A stretch of 64,000 nt of DNA from Bacillus aquiflavi (GCF_019915265.1 NZ_CP082780.1:2542001-2606000); one strand, 5' to 3'. Shown: positions 1 through 9,100, numbered from the stretch's first letter. Translations and numbers: made by a program. Notes: generated by a model not told the origin, from the letters alone.

Positions 1-360
1 CTGTTGCCACTAATTGACCTTGTTTATTTTTTACTTCCATATGGTACAAACCTAACCTTTGATTTTTGGAAATTTCCCTTGCTGTTGCCTCCAAGTGGTC
101 GTCTAACTTTACTGCTTCTATGAAATTGATGTTTGCATTAATACCTACCGCAATTTGATCATAGGTGTTGCTTGCAATCGCAAATGCAATATCAGCTAGT
201 GAAAAGATCACTCCTCCGTTTACTGTATCATGTATGTTCAACAGATCATTTGTTATGCCCATTGATACTTTTCATATCCTTTCCCAATCTCATCTATACA
301 TATTCCTAAAGCCTTAGCATATGGGTCATTAGAAACTTTTTCTAAAATTCCTTTATCCAT
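1..360 (-). pseudogene. paaI: PaaI-type hotdog thioesterase, frameshifted and cut by window edge
   Basis: Reading leftwards from ATG at 360, the product resembles PaaI, the phenylacetate-pathway thioesterase that hydrolyses stray acyl-CoA intermediates. The N-terminal part (DPYAKALGI) and, after a frame change, the hotdog core (NGGVIFSLADIAFAIAS) are both clear. The frame breaks around 269-272, where a run of four A on the coding strand appears one base short; without correction translation stops after about 35 residues. The Shine-Dalgarno AGGAGG at 370-375 overlaps the stop codon of the upstream binding-protein gene, so it is the last gene of the transporter operon. The 3' end lies outside the window. 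Family is confident; whether the frameshift is biological or a sequencing error is not decidable here. Confidence 0.75.
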
Positions 361-373
361 TTTTAAATTCCTC

Positions 374-1564
374 CTATTCCTTCAGAACCCACTTGCCATC
401 TTTAACTTCAGCTAGAACCATACTTTCAGCTTCTAATCCATTATGATCATTTTTAGAAAATGTAAATTTCCCTGTAGTTGCTATAAAATCTTTAATTTTA
501 TTTTCAAGATAATCTCGTATTTCCGCACGGTCTGCCCCAGCAGCTTTAATTGCTTCAACTGCTAACAAAACATTGTCATATCCATATGAACCAAATTGGG
601 TCGGTTCTTCCCCTTTAAACTTTTTTGTATAATTGTTATAAAATTTTGTAATAATCTCGTATTGAGGATCGTTTTGAACAATTTGATCAATAACTAGTAG
701 TTTTCCCGTTGGAATTACTACTCCTTCCGCTCCGCCTTCTGCAAGTTCAATAAATTTGTGGTTTGCTATGCCATGACTTCCAATGTAATGAAGGTCAATT
801 CCCAATTCCTTCATTTTTTTTGCTATTATTGCTGGACCAGGATTTGTTCCCCATACAATAACAGCTTCAGCCCCAGATTTCTTAATCTTTGTTAATTGTG
901 CACTCATATCTGTATCGTTCGTATGATATGATTCAGATGTCATAATCTCTATATTATATTCATCCGCTAATTCCTCAAGTTTCTCTAGTCCAGCAGCACC
1001 GTAAGCATTGGAGTCAGTTAATGTAGCTATCTTTTTGATCCCTTCTTCTTGCAAGTGTATATAAATACGAGTAACTGCATGGACGTTAGAATGCGGTGTT
1101 TTAAAAACCCATTTAGCTTCTTCAGCAGGTTCAACTAACTGTGATGCTTCAGCAGCTGCAATCATTGGCACCTCGTTTTCCATTGCTAATCCTTTCATAG
1201 CTAAACTTGCCCCTGTAGTAGAAGAACCTAAAACAAGCAAAACATTTTCATCATGAATGAATCGATTCATCTCTTCGATCGCCTTTTCTTGCGATGATTC
1301 ATCGTCAGCAAAGATTATTTCAACTGAAACGCCATCAATTCCACCACCAGCATTAATTTCCTCTTCTAGCAATAAAGTAGCATTCCATTCTGGTTCTCCT
1401 AGCGGACTTGCCGAACCTGTTTTTGAATAGATAACACCAATTTTATAAGACTGTGTTTTTTTTGTAGTCTCTTCTTTATCGCTTCCAGCTTGTTCACTTT
1501 TACAGGCCGTAAGGATGCAAATTAGTAGTATAATTGCACCAAAAAAATGAAACTTTTTCATCAT
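374..1564 (-). CDS. LIV-type ABC transporter substrate-binding lipoprotein
   Basis: A 396-residue periplasmic-binding-protein-like lipoprotein (Peripla_BP_6 / LivK family) of a branched-chain-amino-acid-type ABC importer. Residues 1-21 form a lipoprotein signal peptide ending in the lipobox LTAC, with Cys21 the lipidation site, so it is anchored outside the membrane. The mature part has the bilobal family layout, starting YKIGVIYSKTG. It follows livHMGF on the same strand after a 96-base gap. Family members bind branched-chain amino acids, amides or aromatic acids. Because the operon lies beside the paa genes and shares an operator-like motif with them, uptake of phenylacetate or a related aromatic acid is a reasonable inference, but the ligand is not shown by sequence. 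Confidence 0.88.
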   Translation of the reverse strand: MMKKFHFFGAIILLICILTACKSEQAGSDKEETTKKTQSYKIGVIYSKTGSASPLGEPEWNATLLLEEEINAGGGIDGVSVEIIFADDESSQEKAIEEMNRFIHDENVLLVLGSSTTGASLAMKGLAMENEVPMIAAAEASQLVEPAEEAKWVFKTPHSNVHAVTRIYIHLQEEGIKKIATLTDSNAYGAAGLEKLEELADEYNIEIMTSESYHTNDTDMSAQLTKIKKSGAEAVIVWGTNPGPAIIAKKMKELGIDLHYIGSHGIANHKFIELAEGGAEGVVIPTGKLLVIDQIVQNDPQYEIITKFYNNYTKKFKGEEPTQFGSYGYDNVLLAVEAIKAAGADRAEIRDYLENKIKDFIATTGKFTFSKNDHNGLEAESMVLAEVKDGKWVLKE

Positions 1565-1660
1565 TCATCCTCCTCGCATTGTTAGTATAATAGCCCAATG
1601 AGATACTTAATAGTTTTTTAAAAAACAGAGCTTCAAATTTCAAATTTTTTAATATATTTT

Positions 1661-2407
1661 TTAGCTAACAGCATGGCCTAAAAATGCTTCTTTCACGTAT
1701 TCATCATTTAAAAGTTCCTTTGAAAAACCTTCTTTTACAATTTCACCTTGTTGAATAACGTATGCGCGATCGGATATTTTTAAAGATGCAAAGACATTTT
1801 GCTCAATCAATAATATAGTCGTATTATATTGATCGCGTAAAACTTTCACTAACTCTAATACTTCCTTCACAAGCAAAGGTGCCAATCCTAACGATGGTTC
1901 ATCTAAAAGTAACAACTTAGGCTTTGCCATAATCGCCCTGGCAATGGCTAACATTTGCTGCTGACCTCCCGATAAAGTTCCAGCAAGCTGATTTTTCCTT
2001 TCTTCAAGAATCGGGAATATCTCGAATAATTTTTTAATTTCCTTTTCAATCTTTTTCTTTTTTGTTTTTTTAAAGTGATGATACGCACCTAAATACATAT
2101 TTTCGATTACACTTAATGTAGAAAATACTTGGCGATGTTCTGGTACGTGAATAAGATGCCGTTTTACTATTTGTTCTGCAGGAAGGGCTGAAATATCCTC
2201 ACCATAAAAAAATATCTGTCCTGATGAACTATTTTGTAATCCTGAAATTGCTTTAAGCAACGTACTCTTACCTGCACCATTTGCACCAAGCAACGCAACT
2301 ATTTCACCTTCATTCACATGAAAAGACAATTTTTTCAAAGCGATAATTGGCCCATAACTGAAACTTAACCCTTTAATTTCTAGTAATGAATCTTTTCTAT
2401 TTATCAT
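1661..2407 (-). CDS. livF: LIV-type ABC transporter ATP-binding protein LivF
   Basis: The smaller of the two ATPases of the importer, 248 residues. Walker A (GANGAGKS, about residue 42), the ABC signature LSGGQQQ (about 145) and Walker B (LLLLDEPS, about 166) are intact, followed by the H-loop region with LLIEQN typical of LivF. It starts at an ATG five bases after the livG stop, with GAGGTGAC as ribosome-binding site overlapping that stop, so the two are probably translationally coupled. It works with LivG on the LivHM permease dimer at the cytoplasmic face of the membrane. Confidence 0.9.
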   Translation of the reverse strand: MINRKDSLLEIKGLSFSYGPIIALKKLSFHVNEGEIVALLGANGAGKSTLLKAISGLQNSSSGQIFFYGEDISALPAEQIVKRHLIHVPEHRQVFSTLSVIENMYLGAYHHFKKTKKKKIEKEIKKLFEIFPILEERKNQLAGTLSGGQQQMLAIARAIMAKPKLLLLDEPSLGLAPLLVKEVLELVKVLRDQYNTTILLIEQNVFASLKISDRAYVIQQGEIVKEGFSKELLNDEYVKEAFLGHAVS

Positions 2408-2411
2408 TTTG

Positions 2412-3203
2412 TCACCTCACCAATTCATCAATAGCATCGCTGCCTAAGTAGGCCTCTACTACTTTTTCATCATTTTGGATTTCTTTCGGTGTTCCTTCTG
2501 CAATTTTCACGCCTTGATCAAGAACGATGATCTTATCACATATACCCATAACAAGATTCATGTCATGTTCGACTACAAAAATAGTCATCCCCTTTTGACG
2601 GATTTGATTAATTAACTTATTTATTTTTAATGTTTCTCGATCGTTTAGACCAGCCGCAATTTCATCTAATAATAACAACTTAGGTTCAGATGCAAGTGCT
2701 CTTGCTAACTCTAACAAACGCAGTTTGCCTAAAGGCAAGCCTTCAGCATTTACATCATAAACATCTTCAAGTCCGACTAATTTAATTTGCTCCATTGCGG
2801 CCTCACAAATAATTTTTTCTTCCCTTAGAGCATTAGGAAAACGCAAAGCAGCAGCTAACATTCCTGAAAATGTTTTTGAATGATGACCAACCATAACATT
2901 TTCTAATACCGTCATATTATTAAATATTTGTAAATTTTGAAATGTCCTTGAAATTCCAAACTTACATATTTTATAGGATGAAAGTGTGTCAATTCTGTTT
3001 CCTTCAAAATCTATTCTTCCTGAAGTAGGCGGAAAAACACCTGACAATATATTAAACATTGTACTTTTACCGGCACCATTTGGACCTATTAAACCAACTA
3101 TTGATCCCTCTTCGATCTTAAAAGATACATCCTTGTTAGCAACAACTCCTCCGAAACTTTTAGTGATGTTCTTTGCTTCTAATAAAATATTCAATTCTTC
3201 CAC
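2412..3203 (-). CDS. livG: LIV-type ABC transporter ATP-binding protein LivG
   Basis: A 263-residue ABC ATPase of the LivG group, longer than LivF as usual, with the LivG insert (RTFQNLQIF...MTVLENVMVG). Walker A is GPNGAGKST near residue 41. The signature motif is degenerate (LPLGKLRLLELARAL instead of LSxGQ) and the Walker B continues DEIAAGLN rather than the common DEPAAGLN; the catalytic Glu and the H-loop (VVEHDMNLV) are present, so it should be active. The GTG start at 3203 is preceded by GAGAGGGG at short spacing. It sits between livM and livF in one operon. Confidence 0.88.
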   Translation of the reverse strand: MEELNILLEAKNITKSFGGVVANKDVSFKIEEGSIVGLIGPNGAGKSTMFNILSGVFPPTSGRIDFEGNRIDTLSSYKICKFGISRTFQNLQIFNNMTVLENVMVGHHSKTFSGMLAAALRFPNALREEKIICEAAMEQIKLVGLEDVYDVNAEGLPLGKLRLLELARALASEPKLLLLDEIAAGLNDRETLKINKLINQIRQKGMTIFVVEHDMNLVMGICDKIIVLDQGVKIAEGTPKEIQNDEKVVEAYLGSDAIDELVR

Positions 3204-3224
3204 ATTCCCCTCTCGATTAGAAAT

Positions 3225-4238
3225 TTAGATATTTTCAGAGGCTCTAGATTTTCTAATATTGATTATTTTCGAACGATAGACTTTTGTTATTGCTGGAAAT
3301 ATTCCTTGAGGGAGAAATATGACAACCAGCATTAAAATTAATCCGTAAATGACATGTTCAAAATCACTTGTAATAAAGGGAATATGTTCTCCGAGAAAAT
3401 CTACAATTACTCCAACTATTGTAATAAGTACGGAACCTATAATTGCCCCCCATACACTTGTACTTCCACCTAAAACGACCATTGCAAGAAATATAATTGA
3501 TGCATCAAGTGTAAAAGATGTCGGTGAAATACTATAACTCATATGAGCCATTAACCATCCAGCTAGTCCTGAAAACATCGCTCCTAGAACAAATATTTGT
3601 ATTTTATATTTACCTGCATCAACCCCCATTGAACTAGCCGCAATCTCACTCCCATGAATTGAACGAAGTGCACGCCCTATTCTAGATTTAATAATATTTA
3701 AAGATAAAATAGTCATTAAAAGTACAAAACACCAAACGAAATAATAATATTGAATTCCTTGTGTTAAGGCTAAGCCGAATAATTCTATTTTTGGAATCCC
3801 ATATAAACCTGATGCACCTTTAGTTAAAGATTTCCATTCCACCAGCAAAACATGAATAATAATACCGAACGAAAGTGTCGCCATCGCAAGATAATAACCG
3901 CTTAGCCGAGCCATTGTAAAACCAATCATATAGGCAATAACACCTGGAATTATAAATGAGAAAATTAATCCTATCCATGGATTTAATTGATATGTAGTTG
4001 ATAGTACAGCTGTTGTATAAGCTCCTACACCATAAAAAGCTGCATGGCCTAATGAAATTTGTCCCGCAAATCCCATTAATAATCCTAAACTCACTGCAAT
4101 GATCGCATGAATTCCTGCATAAGTTGCTTTCGTTATATAAAACGATTCAGAAAAAACGATTGGGAAAAGAATAACTAAGAGGGCAAACACTTGAAAACCA
4201 ATCCAACTCTTTTTTTGAAGTCCCTTCAATTGAAACAT
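3225..4238 (-). CDS. livM: LIV-type ABC transporter permease LivM
   Basis: A multi-spanning permease of 337 residues, the LivM half of the membrane channel. The family fingerprint GLLMGFAGQISLGHAAFYGVGAY is broken by frame-independent inspection into GQISLGHAAFYG at about residue 60, followed by about eight hydrophobic segments. I choose the ATG at 4238 over the upstream in-frame start at 4283 because AAAGGAGG lies eight bases before it; this leaves a single base between the livH stop and the livM start, whereas the longer form would overlap livH by 44 bases. Partner of LivH; the ATPases LivG and LivF dock on it. Confidence 0.88.
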   Translation of the reverse strand: MFQLKGLQKKSWIGFQVFALLVILFPIVFSESFYITKATYAGIHAIIAVSLGLLMGFAGQISLGHAAFYGVGAYTTAVLSTTYQLNPWIGLIFSFIIPGVIAYMIGFTMARLSGYYLAMATLSFGIIIHVLLVEWKSLTKGASGLYGIPKIELFGLALTQGIQYYYFVWCFVLLMTILSLNIIKSRIGRALRSIHGSEIAASSMGVDAGKYKIQIFVLGAMFSGLAGWLMAHMSYSISPTSFTLDASIIFLAMVVLGGSTSVWGAIIGSVLITIVGVIVDFLGEHIPFITSDFEHVIYGLILMLVVIFLPQGIFPAITKVYRSKIINIRKSRASENI

Positions 4239-4239
4239 A

Positions 4240-5118
4240 TTAAAGGCCTCCTTTCCCAACATTTTTTTCACCCATAATTCCATATGGTCGAATTAGTAAA
4301 ATGAGAAGAATGAAACCGAAAACGATCGCATCTTTTATACCAGAGCTCACATATCCAGCGCCTAATGATTCAATTAACCCAATCATTATGCCGCCAATTA
4401 CCGCTCCTTGTGCGCTGCCTAATCCTCCAAGTATAGTTGCAGAAAATCCTTTCACTCCTAGCATTCCGCCCATGTCATATGTAGGAAAAATGATTGGTGC
4501 AATAGCAAGTCCTGCAACAGCTCCTAAAGTGGCACTCATTATAAAGGAGAATGAAGACATTTTAGCAGGACTAATACTCATTAACCTTGCAGCTAATGGA
4601 TTAGCTGAACATGCACGAAAAGCTTTTCCTACCATTGTCCTTTCCATAATGTAATATAGTATTGTTAGACAAATAAACAAGATTAACATGATAAAAATAC
4701 TTTGAGGTGTGATAGCGGCTCCGAATATATTAATAGGTTCACTATTCAAAAATGATTCTACCTTAACTGGATTTTTTCCCCACACTATCCGTGCAATACC
4801 TCGTATAAATATTGAAGCTCCAATCGTTAGAATAATTAAGCTGATTGCATCAGCCCTTTTTGCCCTTCTAATAATAATAAATTCTAGTAAATATCCTGAT
4901 ATAACAACAATGCCAATGGTCAAAATAAATGCGATAAAATAAGGGACCCCTAGAGAAAGCATTGAGAACATTGTCATTCCACCTAGCATAACGAATTCCC
5001 CTTGAGATAAATTAATGACCTTCGTTACGCTATAAACTGTTACAAACCCTAATGCAACGATTGCATAAATACTTCCAATCGTTAATCCAGTCATCAAAAA
5101 TTGCAGTAAATCCTCCAA
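4240..5118 (-). CDS. livH: LIV-type ABC transporter permease LivH
   Basis: First gene of the transporter operon; a LivH-type permease with about eight membrane spans and the conserved EFVMLGG near the N-terminus and GAVIGGIMIGLIE near the C-terminus. An in-frame GTG exists at 5127, but it lies inside the best ribosome-binding site (AGAGGTGA), so TTG at 5118, six bases downstream of that site, is the more likely start. Upstream lie an operator-like motif (5137-5159) and AT-rich promoter-like sequence with TTGACA and TATAAT hexamers spaced too far apart (22 bases) for a textbook promoter. Confidence 0.87.
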   Translation of the reverse strand: MEDLLQFLMTGLTIGSIYAIVALGFVTVYSVTKVINLSQGEFVMLGGMTMFSMLSLGVPYFIAFILTIGIVVISGYLLEFIIIRRAKRADAISLIILTIGASIFIRGIARIVWGKNPVKVESFLNSEPINIFGAAITPQSIFIMLILFICLTILYYIMERTMVGKAFRACSANPLAARLMSISPAKMSSFSFIMSATLGAVAGLAIAPIIFPTYDMGGMLGVKGFSATILGGLGSAQGAVIGGIMIGLIESLGAGYVSSGIKDAIVFGFILLILLIRPYGIMGEKNVGKGGL

Positions 5119-5136
5119 TAATATCACCTCTAATTT

Positions 5137-5159
5137 ATATGACGTTTTTATTACGTTTG
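5137..5159 (-). promoter_or_regulatory. Operator-like motif upstream of livH
   Basis: A 23-base element of the form ATATGACG-N8-ACG followed by TTTG on the plus strand. The same arrangement occurs before paaA (17605-17627) and paaK (19093-19115), always with the same spacing and orientation relative to the gene. It lies just upstream of the livH ribosome-binding site, where a bound repressor would block transcription. The protein that binds it is unknown; PaaX is the only candidate regulator within the catabolic island. Confidence 0.6.
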
Positions 5160-5241
5160 TGTTTAATTTAGTATAATTATATGGTAATCACTTTAATAAA
5201 TATTGTCAAGAATATTTCGAAAATTTACAAATATTCTATAT

Positions 5242-5266
5242 AAAAAACGGACAATAGCTGTCCGTT
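5242..5266 (-). terminator. Intrinsic terminator after the nitronate monooxygenase gene
   Basis: Inverted repeat AACGGACA/TGTCCGTT with a five-base loop (5246-5266) followed on the minus strand by a run of six T. It ends transcription from the gene at 6424-5456 and insulates the transporter operon. Confidence 0.8.
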
Positions 5267-5455
5267 CATCATGTTTTACTCTATTTATAGCTTTCCACTT
5301 TACTCGTTCCCCTACTTACTACTGTCAAAAAGGGTTGGTTTTTCCTGCTCATTAGTTTTTTATAATCATTCTTTTCCCAAATATTTTCTATATTAATTAT
5401 CACGTTTTAGAAACGTTTTAGGATTAAATGTTTTATTTTATTAAATGAGTTCTTC

Positions 5456-6424
5456 TCATTTTATGTGTGAAGCAGGCTGGATATATTCATGAAACAGATT
5501 AGCTGCATGACTTGCTTCTCTCATCATGCGGCATAACAACTGTTCTACAGTAGGTATATCATTAATTAATCCAGAAATTTGTCCCCATTTATAAATCCTC
5601 TGCTAAAAATTTCCATCTATAGCTCCGATTTTATGATATTTTTCACTCGTTAATTCATTAAATTTTTCTAATGTAAAATGATTGCCCTCAGCTTCTAATA
5701 ATTTTTTAGCATAAGGAGTTTTTAATACCCGTCTTATCCGATTTACAGAGCGTCCTACAATAACAGTGTCAATATCTGTAGCTGATATGATTTTATGTTT
5801 ATATTCATCACTAAAGGGAGCTTCTTGAGTTGCAATAAAACGAGTACCGATTTGTACTCCCCTAGCTCCTAATACGAGCATTGCAGCTAAACCACGACCA
5901 TCACCTATACCACCAGCTGCAATTACTGGAACTTTTACTTTGCTAACAATTTGAGGTATTAATGTTAAAGATGTACTTTCATAATTTGAATTTATTCCCG
6001 CTGCTTCATATCCTTCTGCTACTATCGCATCTGTTCCGGCGGCCTCCGCCTTTAATGCATGCTTAACCGATCCTACAACCGTAATTACCTTTATCCCAAC
6101 ATGATGGAGTCTCTTTATGTACGCTGTGGGATCACCAGCTGACAAAGAAACAATAGGAATTTTCCGTTCAATGACTAAAGAGATCATTTCCTCTAAATAC
6201 GGATTAACATTAATCGCTATATTTACGGAAAATGTATTATTCGTCATACTCTTTGTTTCTAAAATAATCGTATCTAATTCTTCCGGAGTCATTGTACCTG
6301 CGCCGATCGTTCCCATCCCTCCTGCCTCAGATACTGCTGCTGCTAATTTTGCATTGCTGATATTCCCCATACCTCCTTGGATTATTGGATATTTAATTTT
6401 AAACATCTTACATAATGTATCCAT
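5456..6424 (-). pseudogene. Nitronate monooxygenase / FabK-like flavoprotein with in-frame amber codon
   Basis: The first 273 codons encode a 2-nitropropane-dioxygenase family flavoprotein (TIM barrel, FMN), with PIIQGGMG near the N-terminus, AGGIGDGRG and GARGVQIGTRF in the phosphate-binding part. Translation then meets TAG at 5603-5605. The same frame stays open for another 48 codons to TGA at 5456-5458 and still reads like this family's C-terminal helix (WGQISGLINDIPTVEQLL). The natural gene is therefore about 322 codons, the usual length for the family, and the amber is an internal nonsense mutation or a sequencing error. The shortened protein lacks only the C-terminal helix and might fold. 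It is transcribed divergently from the carbonic-anhydrase-like gene. Confidence 0.8.
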
Positions 6425-6496
6425 TTTATTGCCCTCCGTTAAAAAAGTGTTATAATAATATTATATATAAATTACCATATTAGGGAGGGTTTTAAA

Positions 6497-7015
6497 ATGA
6501 TTTTTCCATATAAAAATAAATTACCTCAAATTGATGAAACTGTTTTTATTGCACCTGGTGCTAAAATTATCGGTGATGTTAAGGTTGGTAAACACTCTAG
6601 TATTTGGTTCAATGCAGTTTTAAGGGGAGATGAGGCACCTATTATCATTGGTGAAAGATGCAGTATACAAGATAATACAACTTGCCATTTGTATGAAGAG
6701 CATCCCCTCATTATCGAAAACGATGTTACAGTAGGTCATCATGTTATTCTTCATGGCTGTAAAATACGAAAAGCTGCACTCATCGGAATGGGATCAACGA
6801 TTTTAGATGATGCTGAAATAGGAGAATATACTATTATCGGAGCAAACACTTTAATTCCTCCCGGTAAGAAAATCCCAGCAAGATCGCTCGTTGTTGGCTC
6901 TCCTGGGAAAGTTATCAGAGAATTAACTGAAAAAGATTTTGAGCTTATCCAGCTATCTATCACAACATATGTACAAAAAGGAATTGAATATAAAGAACAA
7001 TTTTCAAAATTTTAA
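6497..7015 (+). CDS. Gamma-carbonic-anhydrase-like hexapeptide-repeat protein
   Basis: A 172-residue left-handed beta-helix protein of the gamma-carbonic-anhydrase group (YrdA/PaaY/CaiE-like). Successive hexapeptide repeats run from about residue 17 to 135, and the metal-site histidines are visible in the CHLYEEH and VGHHVILHG segments. PaaY in proteobacterial paa clusters is a thioesterase of this fold, so a housekeeping role in releasing CoA from dead-end intermediates is possible, but a YrdA-type function is equally compatible. Start ATG at 6497 has AGGGAGGG nine bases upstream. Confidence 0.82.
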   Translation: MIFPYKNKLPQIDETVFIAPGAKIIGDVKVGKHSSIWFNAVLRGDEAPIIIGERCSIQDNTTCHLYEEHPLIIENDVTVGHHVILHGCKIRKAALIGMGSTILDDAEIGEYTIIGANTLIPPGKKIPARSLVVGSPGKVIRELTEKDFELIQLSITTYVQKGIEYKEQFSKF

Positions 7016-7118
7016 AATAATCCGCTTAACTGTTTTGCAATCTTTTTATATCATATTAGTAAGACCGACATGTCAATTTTCTCCTTAGAACACCTTATGA
7101 AAGGATAGACTAATAACA

Positions 7119-7550
7119 ATGAAGAAAATAGTAGATTTAAATAAAGTCATCCATCAAGAAATTCCTCCACCTGCATGTGATGTTTCACTTGGTATAAAAA
7201 TTTCGGAAGCTTATGAAGGATATGCAAAAGGATATTGGAACATTAAGGATCATCTATTAAATGGGAACGGTGTCGTGATGGGGGGATTTGTATCTGCTGC
7301 TGCTGATATTATCATGGCGTATGCGATGACAACTCGTTTAAATGAACATCAAACATTTGCTTCGATTAATTTAGACACAACTTTTCATCGCCCAGTGTTT
7401 ACAGGCAAAGTGGAAATAGAAGCTGCCATTAAAAAGTTAGGCAAGTCAATCGCTTATGTACAAGCTGTTTTGACACAAAACGAAAAAAGGGTTGCTGATG
7501 CAGTTTCATCCATCATAATCATGCAAAAAGAGACTAATATCAAAACCTAA
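7119..7550 (+). CDS. Hotdog-fold thioesterase (PaaI/4HBT family)
   Basis: A 143-residue hotdog-fold protein. GNGVVMGGFVSAAADIIMAYAM corresponds to the central helix region of the PaaI-type group, with MGGFVSAAADI the recognisable core around residues 54-64, and it ends with the strand containing VADAVSSIIIM. It lies on the plus strand downstream of the carbonic-anhydrase-like gene (gap 103 bases), opposite to the main paa genes. Such enzymes hydrolyse acyl-CoA or aryl-CoA thioesters; the exact substrate cannot be read from the sequence. It is a second hotdog protein besides the broken paaI at the window start. Confidence 0.8.
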   Translation: MKKIVDLNKVIHQEIPPPACDVSLGIKISEAYEGYAKGYWNIKDHLLNGNGVVMGGFVSAAADIIMAYAMTTRLNEHQTFASINLDTTFHRPVFTGKVEIEAAIKKLGKSIAYVQAVLTQNEKRVADAVSSIIIMQKETNIKT

Positions 7551-7678
7551 TGCCGGATTCATTAGAATATGGCATAACTGTACAAAAAATCTTAGATTTC
7601 ATTTCAAAGTCTTTTAATCCAACTTCATAATTTAACTCCTAGAATATGAAATTAAAATCAGCCAAGCTTTGAACTCCG

Positions 7679-7722
7679 CCCCAATTGTTAGACACAGTTT
7701 AACATTGGGGGGTGTGGTTTTT
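7679..7722 (+). terminator. Terminator-like hairpin, possibly an IS3-type terminus remnant
   Basis: CCCCAA-T-TGTTA pairs with TAACATTGGGG (7679-7710) with one bulged base, followed by GGTGTGG and six T. It could terminate the plus-strand thioesterase transcript. The text CCCCAATTGTTAGACAC also resembles, from memory, the end of IS3-family elements, so this may be a solo remnant. Nothing coding is visible between 7551 and 7865. Confidence 0.45.
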
Positions 7723-7865
7723 TAATGCCAAATATACAATAGAGTAGAAAAGGCCTGAGTCCTGTAGAATAGCGAGTTCAGACCTTGGAAGTTGCTTCAA
7801 AAAAATAATTTATGTCTAATTTTTTTAAGGTCACTTCAGCTTTTATACTCTTGGGTTGATTATAG

Positions 7866-8759
7866 TCAGCGGTTGTTTTTTTTCATAAATGGATGGTTAA
7901 GAACTTCATACTTACTATCTTTGCGATCGATTTCATTATCCTTTTCAAAAATTGTTTCAAAAAAACGGTTTGCAGGACCAGCCAACGTTTTATAATAATC
8001 ACTGAACAAAGTAGCTGCATGTCTTCCAAGCCATTTGTCTAGAAGCAATTCTTCAGGTAATCCTGGGTCTATAAATAAAAATTTGCGATATTTATGAACT
8101 AACTTCGTTCTTTCAACAAAGCATTCAGCATCTGACATTTGTTCATTCATTATTTTACTTTTATCTACGACAAATTTTTTGCTATATTCAGTAATAAATT
8201 CTTCATACTTGGAGTTAATTTCATCAATATCCCAGCATGTTTTTACAAGCTTTTCATTCTCACAAGGTCCTTTATAATCAGACACAAAAAAGTGAACATA
8301 AGATTTAATATCATATTTTTCAATGAGGAGATTCACTTCTTTTTCTAAATTATTTGGAGAAATCCAGCAGCTATTTAGCAACATGCCAAATCCGCTCCAT
8401 ACTAATTCCTGACGTAACTCATCTCTTATATTACGTTTTTCTTCCGGTATGGTATACATTAACATTCTCCATTTACCATCCCATTGTAAAGGATTTAATT
8501 TAAAAATCCTTTTTGATGCTTCTTCAATTCTAGCTACACCCATTTTGGTCAAAGAATAATAGCTTTTATTTCCTTTCTTTTTAGAAGTTACCCACCCTTG
8601 TTTGCCCATCCTAGAAATTGCAGCCCTAACCGAATGTTCATTATGTCCAAATTCCTCCAATAACCGAATGAGGCTTCCAATCCATATTTCATTACCATAA
8701 TGGCTTATATAATCACCATATAACGTAAAAATCATCGAGCGTGTATTTAAATTTGCCAC
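7866..8759 (-). CDS. paaX: Phenylacetate pathway transcriptional repressor PaaX
   Basis: A 297-residue PaaX-family regulator. The N-terminal winged-helix domain (RSMIFTLYGDYIS, then VRAAISRMGKQGWV) and the PaaX C-terminal domain (WISPNNLEK around residue 140, ending DPGLPEELLLDKWLG) match the family in order and length. In characterised bacteria PaaX represses paa operons until phenylacetyl-CoA binds. It starts at GTG 8759 and has its own promoter (8860-8888), separated from paaJ by a terminator. It is the only regulator in the catabolic island and therefore the first candidate for the shared operator motif. Confidence 0.9.
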   Translation of the reverse strand: MANLNTRSMIFTLYGDYISHYGNEIWIGSLIRLLEEFGHNEHSVRAAISRMGKQGWVTSKKKGNKSYYSLTKMGVARIEEASKRIFKLNPLQWDGKWRMLMYTIPEEKRNIRDELRQELVWSGFGMLLNSCWISPNNLEKEVNLLIEKYDIKSYVHFFVSDYKGPCENEKLVKTCWDIDEINSKYEEFITEYSKKFVVDKSKIMNEQMSDAECFVERTKLVHKYRKFLFIDPGLPEELLLDKWLGRHAATLFSDYYKTLAGPANRFFETIFEKDNEIDRKDSKYEVLNHPFMKKNNR

Positions 8760-8859
8760 ACTTATTCATCCTTCTGCTTTTTTAAGTTCTTTTCGAATAG
8801 TCTCTTCACTTGCTTATATAAATGGCGAAGAGATGTTTTCTATCTAAATTTTCATAATA

Positions 8860-8888
8860 ATATTACTATACCCAATAGATTATATCAA
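8860..8888 (-). promoter_or_regulatory. Sigma-A type promoter of paaX
   Basis: On the minus strand TTGATA (8883-8888) and TAATAT (8860-8865) are separated by exactly 17 bases, about 100 bases before the paaX start. The ATATGACG operator motif is not present here. Confidence 0.6.
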
Positions 8889-8974
8889 TTGTTAGTAATA
8901 ATGTTAACGTTACTTATTTACTTTTCCATTCTGATAAAGCTGTAACATGACTACATGTACCGTTTTTTATCCGT

Positions 8975-8998
8975 AAAAAAAGGCTCAAAATTGAGCCT
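8975..8998 (-). terminator. Terminator of the paaHJ transcript
   Basis: Hairpin AGGCTCAA/TTGAGCCT (8981-8998) followed on the minus strand by seven T. It lies about 100 bases after the paaJ stop and separates paaJ from paaX. Confidence 0.85.
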
Positions 8999-9100
8999 AT
9001 CGCTTGAAGAAAAAATTATTATGAATATTATGGATTCATTTCAGTATTTTTAAAACGAAGTCAAACAACAAAAACAGTCGTTTTTAGTTGACAAGTGTGA

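Noticed and set aside
4239-4283. Longer livM starting at 4283
   Set aside because: It would overlap livH by 44 bases; the ATG at 4238 has AAAGGAGG at ideal spacing.
7740-7790. Imperfect inverted repeat (AAGGCCTGA / TCAGACCTT) as a terminator for paaX
   Set aside because: No T-run follows on either strand and the arms contain a mismatch.
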